Assembly: GCA_004323695.1 (NCBI GenBank)
Contig: SCRU01000059.1
Span: forward strand, 171,301-235,300
Direction: 5' to 3'
DNA length: 64,000 nucleotides
Source: Burkholderiaceae bacterium
GTDB lineage: Bacteria > Pseudomonadota > Gammaproteobacteria > Burkholderiales > Burkholderiaceae_C
Shown piece after piece: positions 33,966-43,141 of the stretch; position 1 is the first letter of the stretch; each line of letters starts with the position of its first letter. Position numbers and translations under genes: made by a program. The notes under the pieces were generated by a model, which saw only the letters and a list, made by a program, of their open reading frames with translations, ran no database searches and was not told the DNA's origin.

Positions 33966-35801
33966 ATGTCATTCACCGTTTCGGCCTCACTTCTTGACGC
34001 TACGAAGTCTCCTCAACTCAAACACCTTCGGACCTATCACAAGGGCACGCGGGCAGACGTGGAATTTGAGGTCGACCTCGCCCACATTGACGACGCCGGC
34101 CTGGGCGATCTCATTGCAGCGGCCCAGGTGGTCAATGACCGCAAGACGGAGCGTGCGATTGAATCGATCCTGCGGGCCAGGGCTGGCCAATTCGACAAGC
34201 CGATTCCAAACTTCAAGGCGTTCAAGGGGGCGCTGGAGGCGTTTCTGAAATCGGAACTCATCGACGGCTGGATCTACGTTCGTGGGGACGATGACAAGCT
34301 GTACCCGCAATTGGTGTCGGACATTTCGTATGAAGATGGTTCGCGTTATGGGCGGGGCAGCGGCTCCATCAGCGTGACCATACGCACTACGAGCTACGGC
34401 CATGACCGTGACAACAACCGCGATCACGCGATCGGGTTTCACAGCGCCACGCACGTGTTTACCCCGCAGCAGGTGTCTAACCGGCGGCTGGCCGACATTC
34501 TGGCGGCCGAAGGAATCTACAAGGAAACGCCCGCCCTGCGAGAAGCTCATCTAGCCTCGGTTGAGGGCCATCACAAGAACACCAGAAATGCTTTCGCGCG
34601 GCAGTTCCGCGTCAAGGGAGCGGCCTACCAATACGAGGAGGACAACTACAAACGTCGCGGCGACGATCTGCAAGGCCGGCGCGTCATCCATGATCTGGAC
34701 GCCACGGACGCCGGCCCGGTCCGTCCCTATTCCGATTCCTGCCTTTTTGAGCGCAGCGAGAAGGGCGCCGGCGTCGGGCCGGTGCCAGAGCATCCGGTAG
34801 TGAGGGTTTTTGACCTGCGCACCCATGAGTTCTTCTGGATCAACGCCGACAACCTGGAGCCCTATGAGTACGACAAGTCGCTGCGCCAGAAGCTGGTGCT
34901 GCCGCCGACCCATCGTGACTTGCTGGACGTTCTCACCACCGATCTTGACGCCTTTGTCGAAGACATCATTGAGGGCAAGAGCGCTGGAAACGTCATCCTG
35001 TGCAAGGGCGTTCCTGGGGTTGGGAAAACGCTTACCGCCGAGGTCTATGCCGAGTTGATCGAGCGGCCCCTGTATTCGATCCACACGGGCACGCTGGGCA
35101 CCAAGGCCGCTGACATCGAAGAAAACCTCAAGGAGGTGTTCCGGGCCTGCAAGCGATGGAATTGTGTCCTGCTGCTGGATGAAGCCGACGTGTTCGTCGT
35201 GCGCCGTGGCGACAATATCGAGCAAAACGCCATCGTTGCCGAATTCCTGCGCACCCTCGAATACTTCGACGGCCTGCTTTTCATGACGACGAATCGGCCT
35301 GACGACATTGACGAGGCGATTGTCTCGCGCTGTGCGGCCATCATCGACTATCTCGTTCCACCGCCAGACGACGCGGCCAGGATCTGGCGCGTTACCGCCT
35401 CTCAGCACTCGGTCGCGCTCGGGGATGACCTCATTCTCCAACTGGTTGAGCTGTTCCCGGGAATCGCGCCGCGAGACATCAAAATGCTGCTTCGACTGGT
35501 CGCACGCGTGTCGAAGTCGCACTCAGAGCCGCTTACGCCGGAGCTTTTCAGGCGTTGCGCGATGTTTCGCGCCATCAAGATGAGGCCAGGCGGCGACACG
35601 CCAGTCACCATCAATGACCAGCTCGTTAGGCGGCCCCTCACTGAACGCGAAATCGATCAGATCGCAGCCGACGGCATGCGCAATGCCACAGGCGGCATCT
35701 ACCCGACCAGCGTTTACGAGTTCGCTCGGGAGATCGAGCGCGCGCACGGTGTGCCACAGGGCGACCATGAAGCTGGTGAAGTGGCTGGAGTGGGGAATTG
35801 A
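33966..35801 (+). CDS. AAA+ ATPase, 611 aa
   Basis: The N-terminal 310 residues are unlike any domain I recognise. The C-terminal half is a AAA+ module: Walker A GVPGVGKT (about 348-355), Walker B CVLLLDEADVF (about 400-410), sensor 1 MTTNRP (about 440), arginine-finger region VSRC (about 455) and a helical lid with IAPRDIKMLLRL. It resembles remodelling ATPases of the Bcs1/FtsH-like clade. The next gene starts in its stop codon (TTGA), and an SMC-like gene lies 620 bp downstream. Confidence 0.85.
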   Translation: MSFTVSASLLDATKSPQLKHLRTYHKGTRADVEFEVDLAHIDDAGLGDLIAAAQVVNDRKTERAIESILRARAGQFDKPIPNFKAFKGALEAFLKSELIDGWIYVRGDDDKLYPQLVSDISYEDGSRYGRGSGSISVTIRTTSYGHDRDNNRDHAIGFHSATHVFTPQQVSNRRLADILAAEGIYKETPALREAHLASVEGHHKNTRNAFARQFRVKGAAYQYEEDNYKRRGDDLQGRRVIHDLDATDAGPVRPYSDSCLFERSEKGAGVGPVPEHPVVRVFDLRTHEFFWINADNLEPYEYDKSLRQKLVLPPTHRDLLDVLTTDLDAFVEDIIEGKSAGNVILCKGVPGVGKTLTAEVYAELIERPLYSIHTGTLGTKAADIEENLKEVFRACKRWNCVLLLDEADVFVVRRGDNIEQNAIVAEFLRTLEYFDGLLFMTTNRPDDIDEAIVSRCAAIIDYLVPPPDDAARIWRVTASQHSVALGDDLILQLVELFPGIAPRDIKMLLRLVARVSKSHSEPLTPELFRRCAMFRAIKMRPGGDTPVTINDQLVRRPLTEREIDQIAADGMRNATGGIYPTSVYEFAREIERAHGVPQGDHEAGEVAGVGN

Positions 35802-36301
35802 GCGAGCCACAGATGTCGGCCGCGGAAGTTGCGCTTCGCGAGCTGGTCGCCTGCAAAGACCTGAAAGAACGGGTTGCAGGCGGATTCGCTGGAAGCACCG
35901 ATGAGCTTGCCGAACTGCAGGCGGATTACGACCGCCGCAAGCCATTGGCCTGGGCATTCGCCAGGGGTGTTCTCGACGGTAATCCCGGTCCTCGCAACTT
36001 GTGGCCCGATATGATCAAAGCCGAGGCAAAGGGGCGCGCAAGGAATGACTCTGCGCAACTCGACAGCAATGTGTGCGAGCACAAAGAAATCCAGTGGCTC
36101 CCTGGCTATGTGGACGACGACACAGGCGAGTGGGTACCCGCCTACTCGGTGGAGCACCTGACATGGCAAGACGATGGCACCCTTGCGCCGGGACGGATGC
36201 ACTGCACAAGGTGCGGAGCCGTCGACTACTACACAGGATCGTGGAAACGGTTCTATGAGGAGGGGATTCCATGTCCAGGTTCAGCCGGAGTGCGGCGGTA
36301 A
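35798..36301 (+). CDS. hypothetical protein with C-terminal Cys pair, 167 aa
   Basis: A TTG start overlapping the AAA+ stop gives coupling; ATG at 35813 is an alternative. The N-terminal 90 residues are helical. The C-terminus has HCTRCGAVDYYTGSW and a late Cys, suggesting a small zinc ribbon. Possibly a partner of the AAA+ protein. Confidence 0.55.
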   Translation: MSEPQMSAAEVALRELVACKDLKERVAGGFAGSTDELAELQADYDRRKPLAWAFARGVLDGNPGPRNLWPDMIKAEAKGRARNDSAQLDSNVCEHKEIQWLPGYVDDDTGEWVPAYSVEHLTWQDDGTLAPGRMHCTRCGAVDYYTGSWKRFYEEGIPCPGSAGVRR

Positions 36302-36384
36302 ACGCCAAGAAACCATGCACACCGCAGGAATCCGGGATCTTCAGGGCAAGGGAGAATGTCTGTTCCCAACAAAATTGCTCTTGA
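36271..36384 (+). CDS. possible 37-aa small ORF
   Basis: ATG follows AGGAGGGG with 5 bp spacing, an excellent ribosome-binding site at 36258-36265, but the encoded peptide (MSRFSRSAAVNAKK start, three Cys) has no recognisable features. A second frame through the same stretch ends at 36428, overlapping the SMC gene's GTG (GTGA). At most one of these is likely real. Confidence 0.25.
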   Translation: MSRFSRSAAVNAKKPCTPQESGIFRARENVCSQQNCS

Positions 36385-36424
36385 CAGGTATGTCGGCCAG
36401 GAAAGAATCCAGGAGGAACAGCAA

Positions 36425-39400
36425 GTGACATCTCGACTTCGACGCATGTTGCTGGTCAACACTCGCACCAGTGGCAACATCACCTCTGCCAGTATCAATG
36501 AGGTCGACCCTCGCGGCGGAGCCTCCATCACGGGGGAGAATGCCGTCGGCAAGACCACGACGCTGGAGCTATTCCCACTCTTCTTTGGGACCCTGCCGAG
36601 CCAGATTACAGAGACTGTGGGTGGGCGCGAACCGATGCTCAAGTTCGTGCTGCCCATGCCATACAGCGCGATCGTCTTCGAATACCAGCGCGGTAGCGAT
36701 GAGGAACATGACGTGCGCTGCGCCGTCCTGCGCCGCGCCAACAATGATCACCGGCCGCTCTACCGGTTCATCAACCGCGGCTTTCGGGAAGAGGCTTTCG
36801 TGCGCACCGACGAGCAGGGGCGCCAGATATTCTGCGACGACATTCAGATGGCGGACGCCTATTTCGCCATGGGGGCCGACTGTTCGCGCCAACTCGACAT
36901 CGCTGAGTACCGGGCGGTGATTCTGGGGACGGAGGCACGAACGCAGGACGCCAAGGCCTTGCGCCGCATGAGCGCCGACTACGGCTTCGGATCACGCCTG
37001 ACCAATCTGGATCGATTGGTCGCAGCGGTTGCCAAGGAGCGCTTGGACTTCAAGGACTTCGTACGCCTGGCCATCACGATCGTTCAGGAGCGCCTGAATG
37101 CGCATGGCGATGCACCCAGCCGGCAAAAGATCACCCTGCGCCAAAGCAAGGATCAAATCGAGCGCTGGCTTCGCGATCGCAGTGCCCTGGAGGCTGCCTT
37201 CGGCATGGCCAGGGACGTTGAACTCCTTCGTGAGGCTATTGATCTGCATGGCAAGGCCGAAAATGTGTTGCGCGCCGTTCGCCTGGAGGTTGCGCCGGCG
37301 CTCAAATTTCGAAGAGAGAGAATGACCGCAACCCAGAGCTCTCTCAAGAGCGCGGGTGCGATTCTGGGCAGCTATCAAACCAGCTCACGGGAAACGGTTC
37401 TGGCTCTTATGAAGGCGGCTGGCGACGCTGCCGGCGCTCGGGATGCAAGCGCCGGCAGAGTGCACAAAGAAAATGCGCGCCGCGAATCCCTGGAGCTTTC
37501 CCAGGTTCAAGGCTGGGCCCTGGAGCTCGATCGCGCCCCGCAGATGCAAGTCGATCACCAAAACCTGGAGGCCAGCACGCGTTTGATGTCCGGCAAGTCT
37601 GATGGCATCGTGAACAGGTTCACCTCCCTCATCAACGATGCCCGCAACGCGGCAAGAGATGCAGCACAGAAACTGCGGTCATCCAAGGATCAGGCCCGGG
37701 ACCGTGCGGAGCGTGAGGCCGAGACCATCCGCAATGCCCACGAGGAACAGGGAAAAGCTCTTGACGCCGAATTCAGCGCCATCAAGGATGAACTTGACCC
37801 CCAGATTCAAGAGCTTGTCGAGCGCCACGCCAAGTTGGAGGCCCAGATTGAGGCAGCGCAACCCAGTCAGGCATCCAAAGAGGCGTTGGACACAGCGCGC
37901 ATTGCCGACCGAGAGGCCGCCAAATGCACTCTGGACGCGACAAGGGCCGCCTCTGACGCCCGAGCAGCGTGGCTTAAATCGATTCAGGACCACAAGGATG
38001 CTGAATCGGCGGCGGTCAGGGCCGGCGGGCGCGTCGAGGAGGCTGAACGGCGTTTGAGCGAAGCCCAAGACCGCCTTGTCCCACCAGAGGGCACGCTGCT
38101 GGGCGTGCTGCGCGCAAGCTCTGACGAAAGCTGGAAATCGGGCTTGGCCAAGATTCTCGATCCCGCCTTGCTCGCGCGCGCGGATCTCGCCCCCACCCCC
38201 ATTCCTGACGCCGATCCGGACACAGCCTTTGGCTGGCAGCTGGACACCTCGGGAATCGCCCAACCCGCCTGGGCTGATGACGAGCAGCTGAGACAGGCGC
38301 TTGCGCAGGCAGAAGCCACGCTGTCAGCGGCGAAGAAGCGCCTGTCGGAGGCCAACGACGCCCTGCAAGTCATAGCGAGAACCGTTCAAGGCAAGAAGAA
38401 GGCTCTTGATGAGGCTGAAGGCGAGCTTTCCATCGCTGAATCCCGTCAGGACAAGGCGCGACGCGACGAGGAAATCGCTCAAGCCCAGTGCGAGGGCGAA
38501 GTGGAGGATCTCAAGCGCAGCGGCGCAGCCCGCCTGCAAGAGAGCAGGAAAGAACTGAGTTATCTGCGTGCCCAGATGACCACTGAGGAAAAGCGCGTGA
38601 AGGCTGCTCGCGCCGATGCCGCGGCGGCGCGCGATTCGAAGCTGAGCCAGCACAGGGCGGCCCTGGATCAAGCCATCGAATCCATCGAGGGGCAGGCCCT
38701 CGAAGCTGAATCCAACGGGGAGGTATCGGCAAAATCACTTGAAACCGATCGGGACAATCTGCTGAAGGCTGAAGGTGTGGATCCCGTTCGGCTTGCCGAG
38801 ATTCGCGCCCAGGCGGCCACGCTCGCCGAACAGATCAGGATAACCCTTGGCCGGCGTCCGATCGTGGACCTCTGGCACGAGTGGCTCAATGAAGGCGGCC
38901 AGCAGATACTGGCTGGACTTGAAGATGCCGCCCGAAGTGCTCAGAGGCAGTGCCTCAAGGCTGAAGCCTTGCTCAAGGCCCGCCAGGAAGATGTCAAACT
39001 TGAGGAAGCCCGGCTCGCGGCCGAAGTCGATCGTCTGGAGAAGCTTGAACACAGTCTCAAAGAAGAAATCGATGTCCTGAAAAGAATCCTCAGCGATAAT
39101 GGCTTGATCGAGACCACCTCTCGCGCACCCGACCCCAACCTGAGCGTGGAGGATCTTCGAACGCGTCTGAGCCAGGCGAGAAGCCAGGAAGGTGAAAGTG
39201 AGGAGGTCGTTCGCCGGCGTCACTCTCCCATCCGTGATCAGCTCATTGGTCGGGCCAGCTCAGTTGCCGACTTTGTGCAACGCAGCCTGGACGCCCTGCC
39301 AGTCGAGATGACGCTCGTTGGCAAGGCCTCGCAGTTGTGCAGCATCCACGGCGACCTGGCGCGGCAAGTGTTGCCCAACGTCATCAATGACGCAACCACC

Positions 39401-40156
39401 ATCTTGAACCAGGTGCGCCAGTTCCGTGGGGTGATCACCCGTTTTGAGAAAGAAGTCGATCAGTTCAACAATGATCTGCAACGCGGCCTGAAAGTGGCTC
39501 AGTTCCACCGAATCAATAGCCTCGAGGTGGCCATCGTCTCCAACTTCGGTGATATTTCTCTCGTGAAGGAGATCAATGAGATCGACAAGGTGGGCAGAGC
39601 CCATGACACGAGCATGGCGGTCAATGACCAGGCCCGGTTGCCTGACGCCAACACGGCAGGCGCGTTGACCAAGTTCCTGGAGCTTCTGCGTCAGGACTCC
39701 ACGGTGGAACTCGATCTGGCGGCACACGTGAATCTGAAAGGTAGCGTTACGGTCAACGGGCAAACGCGCCCATTCAGCCGGCCGGCCGACCTCGAACACA
39801 TCTCCTCCACCGGAATCAATGCGATCATCCTGATCAGCCTGCTGGTGGGCATGCTCAACATGATCCGTGGCGACAACGACATCTACATCCCCTGGATCAG
39901 CGACGAAGTGGGAAAGTTCGACGCGGGCAACTTCAAGGGCCTCATCGACACGCTGCGCGAGAACCGCATCGACCCGGTAACCGCATCGCCCAAGCTCACT
40001 CACGCCGAGTTCCGCCATTTCGCTCGCCGCTACGAATTCAAGGACCGTGGCTCCATCGGGCTCTTTCTGCCATCGGCTCGGCTCACCAGGCACGCCAATA
40101 CGGTCGGGCCACTTCTGGCGACCGAGACGTCATCAGGAGCAGATCATGAGACCTGA
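36425..40156 (+). CDS. SMC-like coiled-coil ATPase (DUF3584-like)
   Basis: The GTG at 36425 lies 8 bp after AGGAGG and is the best start; an ATG at 36356 would add 23 residues. The 1243-residue protein has an N-terminal Walker A GENAVGKTT (about 37-45), followed by LPMPYSAIVFEYQRG as in DUF3584 P-loop proteins. A long charged helical region (about 220-1030, broken near 590-630 by a Pro-rich hinge-like part) precedes a C-terminal head with a signature STGINAIILISLL (about 1128) and Walker B IYIPWISDEVG (about 1152). It should dimerise and clamp DNA like SMC/MukB/Rad50 ATPases. Confidence 0.82.
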   Translation: MTSRLRRMLLVNTRTSGNITSASINEVDPRGGASITGENAVGKTTTLELFPLFFGTLPSQITETVGGREPMLKFVLPMPYSAIVFEYQRGSDEEHDVRCAVLRRANNDHRPLYRFINRGFREEAFVRTDEQGRQIFCDDIQMADAYFAMGADCSRQLDIAEYRAVILGTEARTQDAKALRRMSADYGFGSRLTNLDRLVAAVAKERLDFKDFVRLAITIVQERLNAHGDAPSRQKITLRQSKDQIERWLRDRSALEAAFGMARDVELLREAIDLHGKAENVLRAVRLEVAPALKFRRERMTATQSSLKSAGAILGSYQTSSRETVLALMKAAGDAAGARDASAGRVHKENARRESLELSQVQGWALELDRAPQMQVDHQNLEASTRLMSGKSDGIVNRFTSLINDARNAARDAAQKLRSSKDQARDRAEREAETIRNAHEEQGKALDAEFSAIKDELDPQIQELVERHAKLEAQIEAAQPSQASKEALDTARIADREAAKCTLDATRAASDARAAWLKSIQDHKDAESAAVRAGGRVEEAERRLSEAQDRLVPPEGTLLGVLRASSDESWKSGLAKILDPALLARADLAPTPIPDADPDTAFGWQLDTSGIAQPAWADDEQLRQALAQAEATLSAAKKRLSEANDALQVIARTVQGKKKALDEAEGELSIAESRQDKARRDEEIAQAQCEGEVEDLKRSGAARLQESRKELSYLRAQMTTEEKRVKAARADAAAARDSKLSQHRAALDQAIESIEGQALEAESNGEVSAKSLETDRDNLLKAEGVDPVRLAEIRAQAATLAEQIRITLGRRPIVDLWHEWLNEGGQQILAGLEDAARSAQRQCLKAEALLKARQEDVKLEEARLAAEVDRLEKLEHSLKEEIDVLKRILSDNGLIETTSRAPDPNLSVEDLRTRLSQARSQEGESEEVVRRRHSPIRDQLIGRASSVADFVQRSLDALPVEMTLVGKASQLCSIHGDLARQVLPNVINDATTILNQVRQFRGVITRFEKEVDQFNNDLQRGLKVAQFHRINSLEVAIVSNFGDISLVKEINEIDKVGRAHDTSMAVNDQARLPDANTAGALTKFLELLRQDSTVELDLAAHVNLKGSVTVNGQTRPFSRPADLEHISSTGINAIILISLLVGMLNMIRGDNDIYIPWISDEVGKFDAGNFKGLIDTLRENRIDPVTASPKLTHAEFRHFARRYEFKDRGSIGLFLPSARLTRHANTVGPLLATETSSGADHET

Positions 40157-40835
40157 AACTCTCAATACCCTTCTGGCCGGTCACTTTGTGTGCCAGTACG
40201 CCTACCCGCAGGCCTACGCGGACCTGAGTGAGCCCGGCGAGTCCGAGCGGGTAGATCAGTGGCTGCAGAGCCTGGACCGGCGACTGGCCCGCTTGGGCGA
40301 TGACGGGGCCTTCTTTGTTGCGCCAATGCAGGTGCACACCAACGAACAGGCGGCCAAGGTCAAAGCAGATCTCGCGCGGTTCCGTGAAGTCTACGGGCTG
40401 CTCGTGGAAATGCTCAACCTGATGCGCCTGACCAAGGAGGAGTTCCGCGGGGTGCCGGGCGAATACGTTCAGCTTGCCGACATCCTGCTCAAGGTTAACG
40501 AAGACACTACACTGGTGAACCGGTTGCGCGAGCTTCGCATACCTGGAGCGGACTCCAGGCTCTCGAACAACGAGCTGCTGCGCAAGATGCTCGAGAAGCT
40601 CAGGGTGGACGGCTACCTCGTCTTGTCCAACCCGTCGACCGAAACCTACCAGATCACTGGCAAGGTCGATCACCTGCATGCCGTGATGCAGTACCTAGTC
40701 GAGAACGTGCCCGAGCTCACCGACAACGCCTTGCCGGACACGGATCACACCGAGGACGAGGCAGGCGAAACGCAGACCGACCTCCTTCGCGGGGCGGGAA
40801 CGGATCATCAGGCCGAGGAGGCCGCCGGTGAATGA
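40146..40835 (+). CDS. MukE/MksE-like winged-helix partner of SMC-like ATPase
   Basis: The ATG overlaps the SMC gene by 11 bp and follows AGGAG, so the two are made together. The 229-residue protein has helical segments and a C-terminal winged helix (LLRKMLEKLRVDGYLVLSN, YQITGKVDHLHAVMQYLVE) as in MukE/MksE/JetB-type condensin subunits (DUF4194-like). An acidic tail follows. No kleisin-type gene (MukF/MksF/JetA) or Toprim JetD is recognisable beside it. Confidence 0.6.
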   Translation: MRPETLNTLLAGHFVCQYAYPQAYADLSEPGESERVDQWLQSLDRRLARLGDDGAFFVAPMQVHTNEQAAKVKADLARFREVYGLLVEMLNLMRLTKEEFRGVPGEYVQLADILLKVNEDTTLVNRLRELRIPGADSRLSNNELLRKMLEKLRVDGYLVLSNPSTETYQITGKVDHLHAVMQYLVENVPELTDNALPDTDHTEDEAGETQTDLLRGAGTDHQAEEAAGE

Positions 40836-40932
40836 GACACTGAACCTGGTTCAGCAGCTGCTCAAGGCGCTGGCGGATCACGGCGACCTCAGCGACGCAT
40901 GGAATCGACCGGATGCCAGCTTCTGCGCCTGA
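40828..40932 (+). CDS. 34-aa coupled small ORF
   Basis: A GTG just inside the end of the MukE-like gene opens VNETLNLVQQLLKALADHG and ends at 40932. The amphipathic helix pattern and overlapping position, with the next frame starting inside it, suggest a real micro-ORF, but there is no further support. Confidence 0.3.
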   Translation: MNETLNLVQQLLKALADHGDLSDAWNRPDASFCA

Positions 40933-41162
40933 AGTACAACCCTGGAATGCGCACGGTTGATCTCTGGGACATCGAGGGGATCGATGCCATGGATGAGGAC
41001 CAGGACGTACGGACCATCTACTTCGGAAACGTCCTCAAACTGGGCCTGCCCATTGAGGATGATGACAGGGAGGCCATTCGCCACCTGTTTGCCGAGGACT
41101 GGCTGCGCGAGAAATACCCGCGAGTTTTGGAGTCAAGTCCAGCGCCCAAGGTGACAGGCTGA
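40899..41162 (+). CDS. hypothetical protein, 87 aa
   Basis: The ATG lies within the preceding small ORF. The protein is acidic and alpha/beta (RTVDLWDIEGIDAMDEDQD, IYFGNVLKLGLPI), ends with AEDWLREKYPRVL and has good codon use. It is the last gene of the SMC-like cluster. Confidence 0.5.
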   Translation: MESTGCQLLRLKYNPGMRTVDLWDIEGIDAMDEDQDVRTIYFGNVLKLGLPIEDDDREAIRHLFAEDWLREKYPRVLESSPAPKVTG

Positions 41163-41478
41163 GCCGGCACATGGGCTCGAAGAACGCGAAGCGTTCGGCG
41201 TTTGTTGGCGGGTTCTGAAAAGGGTTGGCGGCTCCCATGATTCTTTGCGCCAAGTCGGAGCTGGCAGCTCCGACTTGTGCGTTTGTGGTCAGTTCGAACT
41301 TCGAGGGCGGCATGGACATGCCTTTTCTTTTCTTGTCGTTCTTGGTGCAGTTCGACTACGAATCAACAACTTGCCGCTGTTTCAGGATGGAAATTTTTTG
41401 GGTGTGAACACGAAGGGGTAATGGGCAGCGAAACCTTCGATTAGACTACCTTGGTTGCAAATTTAGGGCGAGGATCAA
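41163..41478. other. intergenic region with long hairpin
   Basis: This 316 bp region has no credible gene. It includes GAACGC/GCGTTC as a small hairpin near 41182 and the 12-bp stem listed separately at 41251-41277. Confidence 0.5.
41251..41277. repeat. 12-bp perfect inverted repeat
   Basis: CAAGTCGGAGCT and its reverse complement around a 3-bp loop. There is no T-run afterwards on either strand, so a recombination or protein-binding site, or a rho-assisted terminator, fits better than a classic terminator. Confidence 0.7.
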
Positions 41479-41793
41479 ATGGTCAAAGAATTCAAGGTAA
41501 AAAACGACATGGCCCGCAAACTCTGCGTCGCATTGGCTCTGTGCGTGTCAGTGGTTTCAGTGATGACCCTAGCCGGATGCGGGGAGAAGAACTCCCCAGA
41601 GAAACAGTATCTTCAGGAGCAGTCCGACAAGCTCGACTATGCGGCCAAGCACCCCGAAATTCAGGAGCAAAAGGCCGCCAAGGAAAAAGCGGATGCGGCC
41701 GCCCAGCAGGCCAAATGCGGCCAAGAGGTCAAAAGTGGCGGGAAGCTCTCACTAGAATGCGACGGCCCAAGACCTGCCCCCGGGGCCTCCTGA
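41479..41793 (+). CDS. small lipoprotein, 104 aa
   Basis: GGCGAGGA precedes the ATG at 41479. A hydrophobic segment ends in the lipobox TLAGC (Cys about 34), followed by a charged helical stretch (SDKLDYAAKHPEIQEQKAAK) and two Cys. It resembles EexN-type or other small plasmid surface lipoproteins; no firm family. Confidence 0.65.
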   Translation: MVKEFKVKNDMARKLCVALALCVSVVSVMTLAGCGEKNSPEKQYLQEQSDKLDYAAKHPEIQEQKAAKEKADAAAQQAKCGQEVKSGGKLSLECDGPRPAPGAS

Positions 41794-41929
41794 ATCTGGC
41801 GGTACCAGCCTCTCGAGCACGCTAGCGCTAGGCACCGGCCCCGTAGCCGTGAGCTCGGCTGGGGGCAACGGCCGCTTCGCTGGGTTTATCACAGACATTT
41901 GCGGAAAATCTGTCTAAGTAGGGCGCGGT

Positions 41930-43141
41930 TCAGCCTCTTTGTTTCTTGCCGCGGCTCGCCAGCCCGGCCGCCTTCGACTTCTTCATCTCCGTGACGCGCA
42001 TGTAGCCCATGGCGGTCTTGACGTCTCGGTGGCCGGAGAACGCCATGGCATCGTTCAGCGGCACGCCGGAGCGCCCCGCCTCGGTCATGTAGCCCGAGCG
42101 CAGCGAGTGTGCGGAGAAGTGTCCTTCCAGGTTCAGGCTGGCCAGGGCGCAGCGCTTCGCCACGATCTCCCAGATGCCGTCATCCGACAGACCGTCGCTG
42201 CCGATATGACCACCGCGGCGAATGCGCCTGAAGACCGGGCCTTCCGACAAATTCATGCCGCTCGTGATCAGCAGGTCCAGCCAGGCACGCAGGGCCTGCG
42301 CCGCGTCGCCCACTACGGGCTTTTGATTCTCGGGTCGATCGGTGCCGGCCTGGTTGGTCTTGGAGAAGGCGAGGGTGAACACATAGTCCTCGCCATCGCG
42401 CTTGAGCATGGACAGATCCGCTCCCGCGATCTCCGAGCGCCGGCGACCGCCAGAGTCGAAGGCGAACAGCAGCAGGGCGCGATCGCGCACACCCGCCGGG
42501 GATGCGTCGCACGTCTGAAGCAGCCGCTCGAGCCGGTCGAGCGTGAAGGCGTCCTTTTTCTTGGGCAGATCGCCGCGGCGCGCATAGGCGCTGCGCACCG
42601 CGCGCAGCAGTCGGCGTACGTCCTGGTGATCGGTGGGGCTGTCCAGGTTGCGGTTGCGATGGATTTTCGCCATGGCCGCGAGGCGATGCTCCAGCGTGTT
42701 GATCGCCATGGCCCCGGGCTTCTTCTTGACGCCACAGCGCACGAGTTCCCGATCGATGCCGGCCGGCAGCTCGTGGCGAAGAACCTTGTCCTTTTCGACT
42801 CCGGACAGGCGCCGGGCATGGTCGACGATGAACTGGACCACCACCTCGGGGGGTAGCGGCAGATCCCTCTGTTCTTCGAAGTCCCTCTGGTAGCGCAGGC
42901 CAAACCAGGCCATCCAGTACCTGGCGGCGCTGGCGTAGCTGGTCCTGGTGTTGGCCGATTCGCCTTCTTCGAGCATCTCGCCAACAGCGGCGATTGTCTC
43001 GGCGTCAAGGCGCTCGATGTCGATCGGCTTGACGCGTCCGGCCCGGGTCGGGTGGGCGAGGTCGGTTGTGCGCTTGTTCAGCAGTTCCCCCGCAGGTTCA
43101 TGGTTTTTCAAACTGGAGCTGCCTTTGGTCTTCGTTGTCAT
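41930..43141 (-). CDS. tyrosine site-specific recombinase
   Basis: The 403-residue protein has an N-terminal core-binding domain (about 50-170) and an integrase catalytic domain with intact residues: Arg in GGRRRSEIAG (about 232), Lys in FSKTNQAG, HSLRSGY (about 345), and GHRDVKTAMGYMR with the His and nucleophilic Tyr (about 370-380). It should catalyse strand exchange through a 3'-phosphotyrosine. Its start overlaps the preceding gene by 44 bp. No att sites were identified. Confidence 0.92.
   Translation of the reverse strand: MTTKTKGSSSLKNHEPAGELLNKRTTDLAHPTRAGRVKPIDIERLDAETIAAVGEMLEEGESANTRTSYASAARYWMAWFGLRYQRDFEEQRDLPLPPEVVVQFIVDHARRLSGVEKDKVLRHELPAGIDRELVRCGVKKKPGAMAINTLEHRLAAMAKIHRNRNLDSPTDHQDVRRLLRAVRSAYARRGDLPKKKDAFTLDRLERLLQTCDASPAGVRDRALLLFAFDSGGRRRSEIAGADLSMLKRDGEDYVFTLAFSKTNQAGTDRPENQKPVVGDAAQALRAWLDLLITSGMNLSEGPVFRRIRRGGHIGSDGLSDDGIWEIVAKRCALASLNLEGHFSAHSLRSGYMTEAGRSGVPLNDAMAFSGHRDVKTAMGYMRVTEMKKSKAAGLASRGKKQRG

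Noticed and set aside
33966..41162. Naming the cluster Wadjet (JetABCD) or MksBEF
   Set aside because: An SMC and a MukE-like protein are present, but no kleisin or JetD Toprim protein is recognisable, so the named system is not supported.
41035..41319. 94-codon minus-strand frame across 41035-41319
   Set aside because: It overlaps the plus-strand gene ending at 41162 and includes the 12-bp hairpin; no ribosome-binding site.
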